A DNA stretch of 64,000 bases from Melastoma dodecandrum (taxonomy: Eukaryota > Streptophyta > Magnoliopsida > Myrtales > Melastomataceae), in the NCBI GenBank assembly GCA_029817715.1, contig JARUPY010000164.1, positions 810,001 to 874,000 of the forward strand. Reading direction: 5' to 3'. The notes beneath the pieces are model-generated. The model did not search any database. It saw only the letters and a program-made list of their open reading frames with translations, and was not told the origin of the DNA. Position numbers and translations under genes: made by a program. Of the stretch, positions 45,708 through 56,400 are shown one piece after another. Positions within the stretch are counted from its first letter, which is position 1. Each line of letters starts with the position of its first letter.

Positions 45708-46775
45708 TGCTAAAAATGTGTTGTGCGTAAGTTTACACACGAATCGATTATAGCACGTACGATATCGTTACCACGAGGACTAATTGTTCCGGAATACCAA
45801 TTAAACCACTAAATATTATCTAGACTAACAGAATAAATAACGGATTAAAAGAAAATTACTAAAATAAAATAAGCAAGGATTACGAGAAAATATCGATAAG
45901 AAAGCCTAGGGCAACTAGATTTACTTAACTTGTCGTGGATCAATCGAATGTTTAGATAAAGTTGTCCAATGATTTTAATCATGCTCTCCTATATATTAGA
46001 CGTATCCCTATGACCTATATTCAATTAACTCCTAGCATTCGATTCAATTAACATTAATCGTGATATTCCTATTTATGGTTTCCATTAATCTGCTCCCAAT
46101 AATCAATCCAATTAATATCAACTGTGATATCCCTATCTCCGATTTCTGTTAACCTGTTCTTTGATTTTCCTCTCGAATTAATCTTACACCTCCCGATGCT
46201 AAGGTAATCCGAGTTATTTCATAAACCGACACCTATCGTATTTCAGAAACGTAAACACGCAAGCATATCAAAGAACATCAGACTTTCAAATAAAATAAAT
46301 CACGTTCAAAATCACTTTGACAAGTCTAACAAATTTAGCACCCTAGATAAGAAAACTAGTTCAAAATCACCTGGTCGGTAGTCGCCTCGTCCGGATCTTC
46401 ACTTGAACCATAGTCGGCACCTCTCATTTTTCTTCAGAGCAAAAGTCTAAAAAAATTAAAACTCAATGAAAAACTCTATTTCCTCCTTAGGTTATCCTAG
46501 AGAATATTGTTCTCAAAGATCCTAAGAAGCCTAAGAAAGTAAATAAATACCAAAATAACCTAAGAATAATAAAAATAGTAACTAATTGATGCCTCCTCTC
46601 TCTTCAAATCGTAATAATGAAGGAATCAAGTGATTTGGAGAGATCTTGTACAGATCGTCGAAGGTTAGCGTCCTTGAGATTGTGGGACGCGTCCTTCTGC
46701 TCCCTGTAGTCTACGGATTCCGTACGGTCGTGTCCTTAAGATTGAAGGACGCGTCCTTCTGCTCTCTGTACTATC
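45708..46775 (-). repeat. Athila LTR, 5' truncated
   Basis: On the minus strand it ends TTTTTAGCA at 45708, matches the LTR at 19208-20659 closely, and is cut at about 46775, just upstream of the second AGGACGCGTCC unit. It is the inverted partner of the left LTR and the probable right breakpoint of the inversion. Confidence 0.85.
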
Positions 46776-46880
46776 TAAAGTGCACAAAAACCCAGTGCAG
46801 CTGCAACGCAATGAAAAAAATAAAATATATACATATAAAAACTATAAAATTAATAATAAATAAATAAATACAAAGACATC

Positions 46881-47960
46881 TTGATGCTACCTCCCCGTCA
46901 TACCCTAATCACTATTGACTATGTTGTAGAAGGGTGCCGACACCACTCTCACAGCCATTCGGATGAAGCGGTTCAAAACTACCAAGAGTCAATGTTGAGC
47001 CGAATGTTAATTCTAGAATGTGGGTTTGAGATAAGCAATAAATGCATGGAAAATTATATGTTCCATATTAGGCACATGCGCTGGACACAGTTTTGTGCCC
47101 CTCCTAAAGTTGCATTGGTTCCACTAATGAGGGAATTATGTGCTAACACGAATACTTATCATGAAAATCGTGAAAGCATTAGATTTTGAGGTATGACTGT
47201 TGTATTTAGTGCTCAAACAATTGTTGAACTATTTGATCAGGACGCATTTATAAAATACCTTAATGAGGATTTTAATGTTGATGATGTGCTTTAATGTTGA
47301 ACTAGAACATGAGCAACATGGAAGAAGTAGTGAAAGAATGAACCTCTGGCATTATATGACAGGGATATCTGAGTCGAAGCCAAAATATGGGTTCGTTTTG
47401 CCCAGGTGAGACTCGTTCCGAGGACGAACACAAATAGTGACAAAGGAATGAGCAGCTTTTGTGTTTTGCATATTGAAGGGAATGAATATTGATGTGGGCA
47501 AAATTATAAACCAAAGGTTGTATAAAGCGTTAAAAAATACTCACCTTGGCTCATGGTTCCCATCGTTGGTGTTTCAGTTATGCAGGAAGGCAGGGGTATA
47601 ATAGGATCATACATAAGAGATTCCTCACCCCGAGAAACCAATTACCAAGGCCATACTGTTGAAAATTTAACATGAGGTTGAGCACAAGAATGATGCCCCT
47701 ACCGACACTTTTTATGGTGACTACCCTGATGGTGGTCATGCCATTCCTTTCGGAAGCACACCTATTGCCCGAGAACAATGGACGACGATGGAGGAATTTA
47801 TAATGTATTCAATTACGTGCCATCAAAAGTCCGTCGAAATTCAAAGGCGAATCACTACAGCGCTGAATGTGGATTTATCGGACCTTGGCTAGCAACCAAT
47901 TCTGCCGTCGACGTTTGATGAGGAAGATGAGGATAGCGATTATGACGATACGTCATTATG
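46881..47960 (+). pseudogene. Athila-associated ORF (putative plant transposon protein domain)
   Basis: The open part 46881-47189 contains HIRHMRWTQFCAPPKVALVP and LMRELCANTNTYHENRE. After a TGA at 47189 the frame continues with GMTVVFSAQTIVELFDQDAF, and further on the segments WFPSLVFQLCRKAGV (about 47560-47600) and DGGHAIPFGSTPIAREQWTT (about 47732). Several stops interrupt. It corresponds to the ORF at 22870-24640 and lies directly upstream of a similar 3' UTR. No pol is seen upstream. Confidence 0.7.
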
Positions 47961-48359
47961 AGTACCCTTCTCCTCTATCTCTTTCGTTTCCTTCTCATTT
48001 ATTTTCTTTTGTACCGAGGACGTTGCTCAGTCTTGGTTTTGCGGTGTTATGTTGCATTGAGTAAGTGGTGTCTCCTGAGAAAATGAGATTGCAAGGCTCT
48101 GAGTACCAATATTCTGGTGCTAAACAAAAAAGAAAAAATGAGATAGTGCATGAATATGTGCTTGTGGTGTGAGTCTTCCATGTTTGCTCGAGTGATTGAT
48201 CTTAGGAGTGCCTCATCACCTAATGCCGTGGTCTAACTGGACCAGGACTCATTGATTGAGAGCTTGTTACATGAGATTTTGTCAGAATTTGATGATACAT
48301 TTAGAGTCGTGCAACCTAAAAAAATGAGAATGAAGCTATGCATTGAAAAAGTCATAAAA
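47961..48359 (+). other. Athila 3' untranslated region remnant
   Basis: Similar to 25100-25340 (CAACTGGACC, TGTTACATG and GATGATACATTTA blocks in the same order). The 3' LTR is missing; a palindromic repeat follows. Confidence 0.6.
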
Positions 48360-48715
48360 CCTTGGATGAGTCTTTGTACATTGTATATGTTTTGTACAAT
48401 ACTAGTAAATCACTGTATAAATTTATACAAATATCCAAGCATTTACAAATACATGTTTTATACATTTGTACAAAATTGTATAGTGATTTACTAGTAATGT
48501 ACAAAACAGTGAAATGTACGGAGAATGTACAAAAGAAACAATGTTCCATTTTGTACATTTGTACAAACATGTATAAAATAAATATTGTTTTATTTTGTAC
48601 ATTTGTACAGAATTAGACAGATATTTACTAGTAATGTAAAAAAACTAATTTTTTTTATACATTTGTACTAAAAAGGGTCAAAATTTTATACATTGCACTT
48701 AATGTCCCATGAGGG
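48360..48715. repeat. TGTACA-rich palindromic repeat
   Basis: TTTGTACAATACTAGTAAATCACTGTATA at 48390 (in pieces) is followed near 48478 by its near reverse complement, TATAGTGATTTACTAGTAATG, so a long hairpin can form. Further TTTGTACATTTGTAC copies follow. It ends TTTATACATTGCACTTAATGTCCC, as does the repeat at 44690-45114. Confidence 0.6.
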
Positions 48716-49049
48716 GGACGTTAGCCGCCTTCGCCTGCAACAGGTTTTTTCGATGGAAAACAAGACGGGTTTTTAGACGAAAGAAGGGCGCCTCTGGTCG
48801 CACTTGTGTTTTTTTCGGTAGATGCCTTAAACAGTTCCCTATATACTAAAAAACAAAGGAAAGGGGCAAGTGCTAATGGAACTTTTGCTTGTACAAGAAA
48901 CTTCATGATACGTGCCTACATCTTGATTGACTATTTTTCTCGATTATAGAAGATGAATTTTGATAGCCACTCTAACAAAAATTCATACTCTTCGTGTTCT
49001 TTCCAAGTCGATGAATCCTTACTAAGGTGCTAGGTTTTTATTGATCCGA
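48716..49049. other. nothing recognised
   Basis: Spacer without a supportable feature. Confidence 0.35.
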
Positions 49050-49361
49050 TTCTCTATTTGGGTAATTCTAATTTACAGTATGCTTCTCATATACATATCA
49101 CCCAGTCAAAAATATAATGTCGGTAAGAGTGATTGGCAGGGTACCTTCTGGAAAATCGAAGCAGTTTGCAGTTGGGTTCCACTGTACAGACAAAGCAGCA
49201 ACTAGGTGGGGATTAACTCTCATGAGCTCAATTGATGCTTCGACGAGATTGAAAATAACAATGGATTTCAACTTCTCTTTGTGAACTCTCAGCCATTCGC
49301 CAACCCATTCTTCAAAACTAGTACCTGAACTGACAACAGGAAATGCGTGTATGTTGGCCCA
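49050..49361 (-). pseudogene. plant mobile domain (PMD) fragment
   Basis: The minus strand encodes FEEWVGEWLRVHKEKLKSIV, then VNPHLVAALSVQWNPTANCF and FPEGTLPITLTDIIFLTG, followed by a TGA. This fits the start of the aminotransferase-like plant mobile domain found in MAIN-type genes and in some transposons (a WxPxTNxFxxPxGExTITLxDvxxLxGLP pattern). The SIRE-type LTR adjoins it at 49362, so the upstream part is cut off or lies beyond 54565. Confidence 0.65.
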
Positions 49362-51269
49362 AAGATTACACTAAGAGGGAGGTGAATTAGTGTTAAGTCC
49401 AATTAAGGAATTCTTAAACGCTTTTTCACAACCTTCACAGCGGAAGCAAGTTGCTATAACACAGAACTTGTGAAATAGACTTCAAAATGATTCGAAGAAG
49501 ACAAAGGATTTTATAGTCGTTCGATGAATGCACCTACGTCCACTTTCGATCGTTTTCACTAATACTTTGAAATAGTGATTACAGTGTAGAGGGTTGAACC
49601 TTCTGTGGTACAAGAAAATAGTTTCTTTAACCACGGGGCGGTTAGAATAGCTTAACGAGTGCAAGAAACTCTCTTGCTGAATTTTGGATGAGTCTAGGTC
49701 GAATCACAAAGAAATCAACCAGACTTGCGTGAGCACAGAACCTTGGCTGGAAGCGTCAGCCTTCTGGGACGCTGTAGTGGATTGTCGCTTCTGTGGATCA
49801 GCGAACAGATTCAACGACGCTTTCTCCAAGTCTCTGATGTGCTTCTCTTTTTGTATTTTTTGTTTAATCTGCAAAACAAAAAAAGATAACCCGTCTACAG
49901 TAGGTTGTAGTCCATCACCACTTACGCTTGTTGCAGAACCTTCTCTTAGACCTGCTGTACGCCCACCTGGCGTTACAGACAGCTTTCCCGGCCAAGTCCT
50001 TCGGATTCACAACCAACGACGCCTACGGAGTGGCTTCACCATTGCACACCTGTTGTAATCACACAGACAACAAAATAACCAACTACAGAAGGTTGGAGGT
50101 CCCTCACCACTGAACGGCTGCTACGGACTCCTTCTCTTTGACCAATTCTGTACGCCGATTTGCCAACCAACGAACCTTCTCCCCAGGCCTTGGTGCACGC
50201 AGTCCAACGTCACGGACAAAGTTCCGGTCGAGTCCCTCAGATCCGTACGCAACGACGTCACCGGAGCGGCTTCACCCATGCTCAACCCGCTGTAGTCACC
50301 TCCTATGAGAACGCTTGCCTGGAGTCTACATTCCTGCACACTCACACACACGTTAAAGCACAATAACGCTGTTGAAATGTCAAGACTCATGCTTTGATCT
50401 TTCAAAATTTTAATTTAAAATGTTTTTAGGTTTTTCTCTTATATAAAGGTCTCGTCCTCCTGTAAAGATGGAAACTTATTTGGGGATAATCACCGACTGA
50501 TTTCAGATCAATCGGATCATCCACTAATAAGATCTCATTTTACAGAAGGTTGGAGCCTAATTCGGTCAGCAACCTTCTATAGTAGGAAAGAAAGAATATT
50601 TTATTTCCAACTTAAGAAATCTGATAATGGACACGTTTATTTATCTTTGGAAACTGTCCACAAATAATTTTTTATTAATTGGACGTTTTATTCCCCAGAT
50701 ATTACATTATAGAAGGTTCGGCCACTCGCAGCAAATTATCCATATATACAAGGAAATAATCAATTAATTATTTCCAAATTGACATAAATCGTCCTAGATA
50801 ATATTTTCATTTTATTTGGATGAAATTTAGGTGAAAAGTTTAATTGAAAGTTATTTCTAAATAACATTATTCTTTACAGAAGGTTAGATAGAAATTTCCA
50901 AAAATAATAAAATAATTTTCTTGATTGGAAAAATATTTTATATTTGGCTTTCAATCACTTGTCTCATCAGATAGGTATTTAATATTAATTCAAATAATAT
51001 TCCTAAGAATATCCCCTTTTTGAATTAATAAAATAATTAAGATAAGCAATAATTAATTAACAATTAATTAATTATTAAAATACCTAATTATAGAAATATT
51101 CTCGAATCACGTTTCTAGATCTGAAATGATCATTGGAGGGTGAAGAAAATATTTTCGCGATATTTTTCCTTGATTATGAAGCATATCTTCGTTACAGGAG
51201 GTTACACAATCTGTAGTGTCATAGCAGGTCAAACCTATTGTTTGACTTATCATCAAAATCTTGTCAACA
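49362..51269 (-). repeat. 3' LTR of the SIRE-type element
   Basis: From AAGATTACACTAAG to CATCAAAATCTTGTCAACA, about 1.91 kb, over 85 % similar by eye to 52591-54564. It contains an internally repeated GTCCCTCACCAC/ACGGACTCCTT region near 49900-50300. Confidence 0.85.
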
Positions 51270-51286
51270 ATCTCCCCCTTTTTGAT
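51270..51286 (-). other. polypurine tract of the SIRE-type element
   Basis: The minus strand reads AAAAAGGGGGAGATTG directly before TGTTGAC, preceded by TTGTCATCATC, the familiar SIRE/Maximus signature. Confidence 0.85.
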
Positions 51287-51929
51287 GATGACAAAACATT
51301 GATGCATAGGAGATTTGTTCATGCAAGATGACGTATCAAGCTCCCCCTAAGATAGAGATAGTAGGGTTTGACACTTTATAGAAGGTTCAACACGGCTTTA
51401 CTTTTGAAGAGTGTAAAAGCTTCTGAGTAAGAATATAGCTTGAACAGATTACAGGGACAAGGCTCCTGTATATTTAGCCCGACAGTAGCATGTGCTTCTG
51501 CACTCCCAGCAAAAATGAGTTATACTCAAATTTTGCTTATCCTTATAGAAGGTTAATAGACCTCATAGTAGGTTTGTCCTTCTATCCCGCTAAATATCAC
51601 AAGAATTCTTGTGGTTTTAAGAATTAGCAAACGTTATATCTCCGTGTTATCTCCCCCTTGATTGTTACTTACTATTTTTCAAAATTCTCTAAAATCTCTC
51701 TCCCTTTTTCGCATATCAAAAAGAATGGAAGAAGAAGTGAAGATCTAAGATTCTGTAGAAGGCATTCCCACAATAGTACCATACTGTAGAAATAGTTCAT
51801 CCCAAGACGGGGTACACATGTTATTATGACCATTAAGATCTTACAGGATCTGAAAGTAAACAGAACACATCACTGCAGATTGTCACGAAGGAGCTGATCC
51901 TGATGTGCAACAATGATGACCAACTCAGC
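51287..51929 (-). other. 3' untranslated interior of the SIRE-type element
   Basis: No open frame. It contains AGAAGGTT at about 51379 and 51547. Confidence 0.5.
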
Positions 51930-52631
51930 AACCTTCTCCTTGAGGACCTTAAGTTCCTCAGTTAGTGCAATAAGCTGTCGCTGCACATCTTTGATGAGAT
52001 TAGGCAGTGAGGAGGAGGATGAACCTTTGTGAGGGTGATCCAGTGTTGGAACCGGTGGAACTGCAGCCTTCTCAGCAACAAGTCCAGGCTTTTTAGAAGT
52101 AGCAGGTGCTTCCTTCTGTCAACTTTCTTTTCCCTTAGATTTCTGGACTCAGCCACTCCCAGTCTTCACGTATTGCATGCTTACAATAATTTGTCTACCA
52201 AAATTCCCAACCCACCATTTTTCAAGTGCGGTGGCAGGATTTGGATCAATTCCATGAAGTCGGAGGAGAGCAGCAACCACATGACCATAGGGGAGGGCTT
52301 TGTCCTTTGCTTTTACACATGCTTCCATGTGACCAAAAACAAGCGCCCCTAGGTTGCACGGTCTTCCCGACAACAGATGCTTCATAATCTGAGCATCCTT
52401 GGGAGTCACCGCATCCACGCTTCCTGTCCGTGGTAGGAGACAGAAGATCACTGATCGATGGAGAATCCTCTTGGGAAGCTCCGAAGCAGCAGACTCAAGG
52501 TACTGTGGCACTTTCACTTTTGATCCAAGGATCACACTGTATGACTGACTCTTGTTTGGCATGGGAAGAACAGGATGTTCTGAGCAGCCGAAGATTACAC
52601 TAAGCGGGGGGTGAATTAGTGTTAAGTCCAA
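51930..52631 (-). pseudogene. post-pol ORF of SIRE-type element (plant transposon protein, coiled coil)
   Basis: The frame contains LGSKVKVPQYLESAASELPK, then DAQIMKHLLSGRPCNLGALV and LPYGHVVAALLRLHGIDPNP, ending KTGSG with a stop at 52149. It resumes in the same region as LTEELKVLKEKVAELVIIV, a heptad-like coiled coil at 51962-51900. The core resembles the putative plant transposon protein domain also seen at 22870 and 46881. In SIRE1 an ORF with a coiled coil at this position has been called env-like; membrane segments are not seen here. The first about 10 residues of the open frame are derived from the LTR end, a mark of the deletion. Confidence 0.65.
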
Positions 52632-54564
52632 TTAAGGAATTCTTAAATGCTTTTTCACAACCCCTCACAGCGGAAGCAAATTGTTATAACACAGAACTTG
52701 TGAAATGGACTTCAAAATGATTCGAAGAACACAAAGGATTTATAGTGGTTCGGTGAATGCACCTACGTCCACTTTCGGTCGTTTTCACTAATACTTTGAA
52801 ATAGTGATTACAGTGTAGAAGGTTGAACCTTCTGTGGTATAAGAAAATAGTTTCTTTAAGCACGGGGCGTTTTAGAATATAGCTTAACCAGTGCAAGAAA
52901 CTCTCTTGCTGAGTTTTGGATGAGTCTAGGTCGAATCACAAGGAAATCAACCAGACTTGCGTGAGCACAGAACCTTGGCTGGAAGCTTCAGCCTTCTGTG
53001 ACGCTGTAGCGGACTGTCGTTTCTGTGGATCAGCGAACAGATTCAACGACGCTTTCTCCAAGTGTTTGGACGTCTCTGATGTGCTTCTCTTTTTGTATTT
53101 TTGGTTTAATCTGCAAAACAAATAAAGATAACCCGTCTATAGTAGGTTGCAGTCCCTCACCACTTACGCCTCCTGTAGAACCTTCTCTTAGACCGGTTGT
53201 ACGCCCACCTGGCGTTACAGACAGCTTTCTCGGCCAAGTCCTTCGGATTCACAGCCAACGACGCCTACGGAGTGGCTTCACCATTGCGCACCTACTGCAA
53301 ATGCACAGACAACAAAATAACCAACTACAAAAGGTTGGAGGTCCCTCACCACTGAACGCCTGCTACGGACTCCTTATCTCTGACCAACTTTGTACGCCGA
53401 CTTTCCAACCAACGAACCTTCTCCCCAGGCCCTGGTGCACGCAGTCCAATGTCACGGACAAAGTTCCGGTCGAGTCCCTCAGATCCGTACGCAACGACGT
53501 CACCGGAGCGGCTTCACCCACGCTCAACCTGCTGTAGTCACCTCCTGCGAGAACGCTCGCCTAGAGTCCACATTCCTACACACTCACACATATGTTAAAG
53601 CACAATAACACTGTTGAAATGTCAAGACTTATGCTCTGATCATTCAAAAAATCGAATTTAAAATGTTTTTAGATTTTTCTCTTATATAGAGGTTCCGTCC
53701 TCCTATAAAGAAGGAAACTTACTTTACCAAATACGAAATATGACCAGATTCATTCCCAACATGTAAAAATCATTTAGCGACAATCTCTGATTGATTTCGG
53801 ATCAATCGGATCATCCAATCATAAGATCTCGTTTTACAGAAGGTTATAGCCTAATTCGGTCAACAACCTTCTATAGTTGGAAAGAAAGAATATTTTATTT
53901 CCAACTTGAGAAATCTGATAACGAACACGTTTATTTATCTATTGGAACTGTCCATAAACAATTTTGTATTAATTGGACGTTTTATTCCCCATATATTACA
54001 TTATAAAAGGTTCGACCAGTCACAGCAAATTATCCTTTTATACAAGGAAATAATCAATCAATTATTTTTAAATTGACATAAATCGTTCTAGATAATATTT
54101 TTATTTTATCTGGATGAAATTTAGGAGAAAAGTTTAATTGAAAGTTATTTCTAATTAACATTATTCTTTACTGAAGGTTAGATAGAAATTTCCAAAAATA
54201 ATAAAATAATTTCCTTGATTGGAAAAATATTTTATATTTGGCTTTCAATCACTTGTCTCATCATATAAGTATTTAATATTAATTCAAATAATATTCCTAA
54301 GAATATCCCTTTTTGAATTAATAAAATAATTAAATAATCAATAATTAATTAACAATTAATTAATTATTAAAATATCTAATTATAAAAAAAATTCTCTAAC
54401 ATGTCTCTTGATCTGAAAAATAATCATTGGATGGTGAAGAAAATATTTTCGCGACATTTTTCCTTTATTACGAAGCATATCTTTCGTTACAGGAGGTTAC
54501 AACTTCTGTAAAGTCATAGCAGGTCAAACCTGCTGTTTGACTCATCATCAAAATCATGTCAACA
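52591..54564 (-). repeat. 5' LTR of the SIRE-type element
   Basis: From AAGATTACACTAAGCGGGGG to CATCAAAATCATGTCAACA, about 1.97 kb. It differs from the 3' LTR by scattered substitutions and short indels, including about 60 extra bases near 53725-53770. Confidence 0.85.
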
Positions 54565-55917
54565 GTGTAACCCATTGTCGTTCGACTAAACCGTCCATGA
54601 TCAATTTTCGGGGTCAACAGAATCTTTTCGACAAATCGAAACAAAGGTGGGGTCGGACAATAGGTATTTCGGCAGTACAAAGACATTTTTGAAAGGGTGA
54701 GAGCCGAAAAATGGTCGATGCTTATTTTCCCTTCTTTCTTAATTTCTGAATCCTCTAGATCATTCGTCAAACCTAAAATCAGCATGAACTTGGTAAGACT
54801 GGAAAAGCTTGCCCTCACCTTATGGAGGAGTATGGTTGTAGAACATTAGTGGCGCCATTGCTATAGATGATCGCAAGATTTCAGACTGTGGTGAAAGCTT
54901 GGTGAAGAAGGAGAGGTTGAAGATGAAAGGTCTAGGTTTTTTGCTAGAAGAGAAAGTTGTAAGACGTGGGCACTAACGTCAGAGGCTTTATAAGAGAGTG
55001 ACATAATGTTTGCATGGGAAACTATTTTGGGCCTAAGCTCAATTATTGATACAGTCGATAATCGACAAAACTAGTCGAAAGATGTCAAAGAAGTGTTGGT
55101 GTATGAAGCAAGGCTAGTTGAAGATGTTCAGTCGATTGAATCAAGTGTCTCCTCAAGCCGAACGATGTCGGTAATGTTCCAATCAAATGTGAAGGTTGAT
55201 GGTCAATAGAAGCAAATGATGGAATGAAGCCGAAGGTGGGGTCTGACAATAGGTACTTTGGATTGTAATAAGACACAGACAATCACTTTTGACCCTTGAC
55301 GGGTTGTCTTCTATTCAATATAGTGATCAGATTTGTTCGATGGTAAGTATTTTATTCTTTCATCTTGTTACTTTTTGTTGAATTTACAGCAGCCACAATT
55401 CTTTTTCAGTCTCTATTCATATCACAGGTGTTGGTTTCTTTTCACGTAAACAATACGCCCTAGCTATACACAAGTGATGGAAAACGTACTCGCATCCTGG
55501 GAATGGTAAATCCTGCACCAAAGGGTGTCCAAATCATATCCGTCTCGCATCTTCGTTTGCGAGTACAAAATATAGGTGGAATATTGCAATAGCTAAATTT
55601 CTATTAAATAAATTGAAACAAGTTAAAAAAATAAATAAATTTTAAGGCATGGCTTATCATGTCAAATATAAGTTGTCTAACCTGGTGTCAGTATCCTATG
55701 TACGTCCATGCATCATCTTGTAGTGTTTCCTTGCATAAAGAAATGAGCAAGGGGCTTCAACCATCTTCAATGCCTTGAAATTAGCTTTTTTAGCCAAAGC
55801 CCATTTCTATTCATCCACTTTCGGATACTCAACCTGTTCGTGACATTCCACTGAAAATTCGAGTATCAATTCTTCTCGACTCACTTCTTCTGACTCCTTA
55901 ATACCTTCAGAATCCCA
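54565..55917. other. decayed sequence, short direct repeat
   Basis: AAGGTGGGGTCGGACAATAGG at about 54640 recurs, with one change, at about 55232. On the minus strand, 54565-54818 is open (CRNTYCPTPPLFRFVEKILL) without a domain I recognise. It abuts the SIRE LTR and could be part of the gene interrupted there. Confidence 0.35.
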
Positions 55918-56400
55918 AATCAGAAATGAATCCTCTTCGAAGTCTTCTCCTTTATCAAAATAAGCTCAACTTCTTTATTCTGAATAATCACATCTCGAGC
56001 TCTCTCTTCTTGGTGAATGTTTGCTAGGATGGATATCGATTCTCCTCGAACATCTCCATTCCAGGCGTACTCTTGTTCATCACTGGCGGAAATGAAAAGA
56101 AGATTTAAGAACATACCATCTAGGCGGTTCAACTGGACAGTCGAATAGAGGGTCCTCGAGACACTTGAATGCAGAATTGACTGGTAGGGACGTTTCTCTT
56201 TCATCCCAAACCAGTCGTTTGCTTGATGATGATACTCCACCGGTTCTCAAATAATGAAGTCGAGATTGAGTATCCATAAGGCACTGATAAAGTAGAGCGA
56301 CGCGCACCACATACTTCAGATCTGCAATTTTCTCCTCCAATGTCATCCCACATCTGAATCTATTCGCCATTAGTTCCACCGTACGCTAAACAACAGCCTT
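55918..56400 (-). CDS. hypothetical two-exon gene fragment
   Basis: The minus strand has an open stretch from about 56379 (MANRFRCGMTLEEKIADLKY to DPLFDCPVEPPR) ending at a plausible donor ATG|GTATGTTC near 56095. A plausible acceptor TTTCCGCCAG at about 56083 opens a frame (EQEYAWNGDVRGESISILAN) to a stop at 55920. Such an intron would be very short, about 30 bp, so a frameshift in a pseudogene is an equally good explanation. I recognise no domain, and there is no start codon support upstream. Confidence 0.25.

Larger units (their letters stand above)
49362..54564 (-). mobile_element. SIRE-type copia element, gag-pol deleted
   Basis: In element sense: 5' LTR 54564-52591, about 1.3 kb of interior, polypurine tract, 3' LTR 51269-49362. 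The interior keeps only an ORF of the type found after pol in SIRE/Maximus elements, fused directly to the LTR end, so gag, protease, integrase and RT are gone. The flanks (GTGTA at 54565 and GCCCA before 49362) do not match, which suggests recombination between two elements. AGAAGGTT or AACCTTCT occurs 17 times in 5.2 kb. Confidence 0.8.

Noticed and set aside
48360..48715. CRISPR-like or satellite array
   Set aside because: Spacing is irregular, units are short palindromes, and the genome is a plant's.
49684..50405. Genes in 49684-50405 and 52916-53608
   Set aside because: The two regions are the same LTR sequence repeated; the frames are not conserved between copies.
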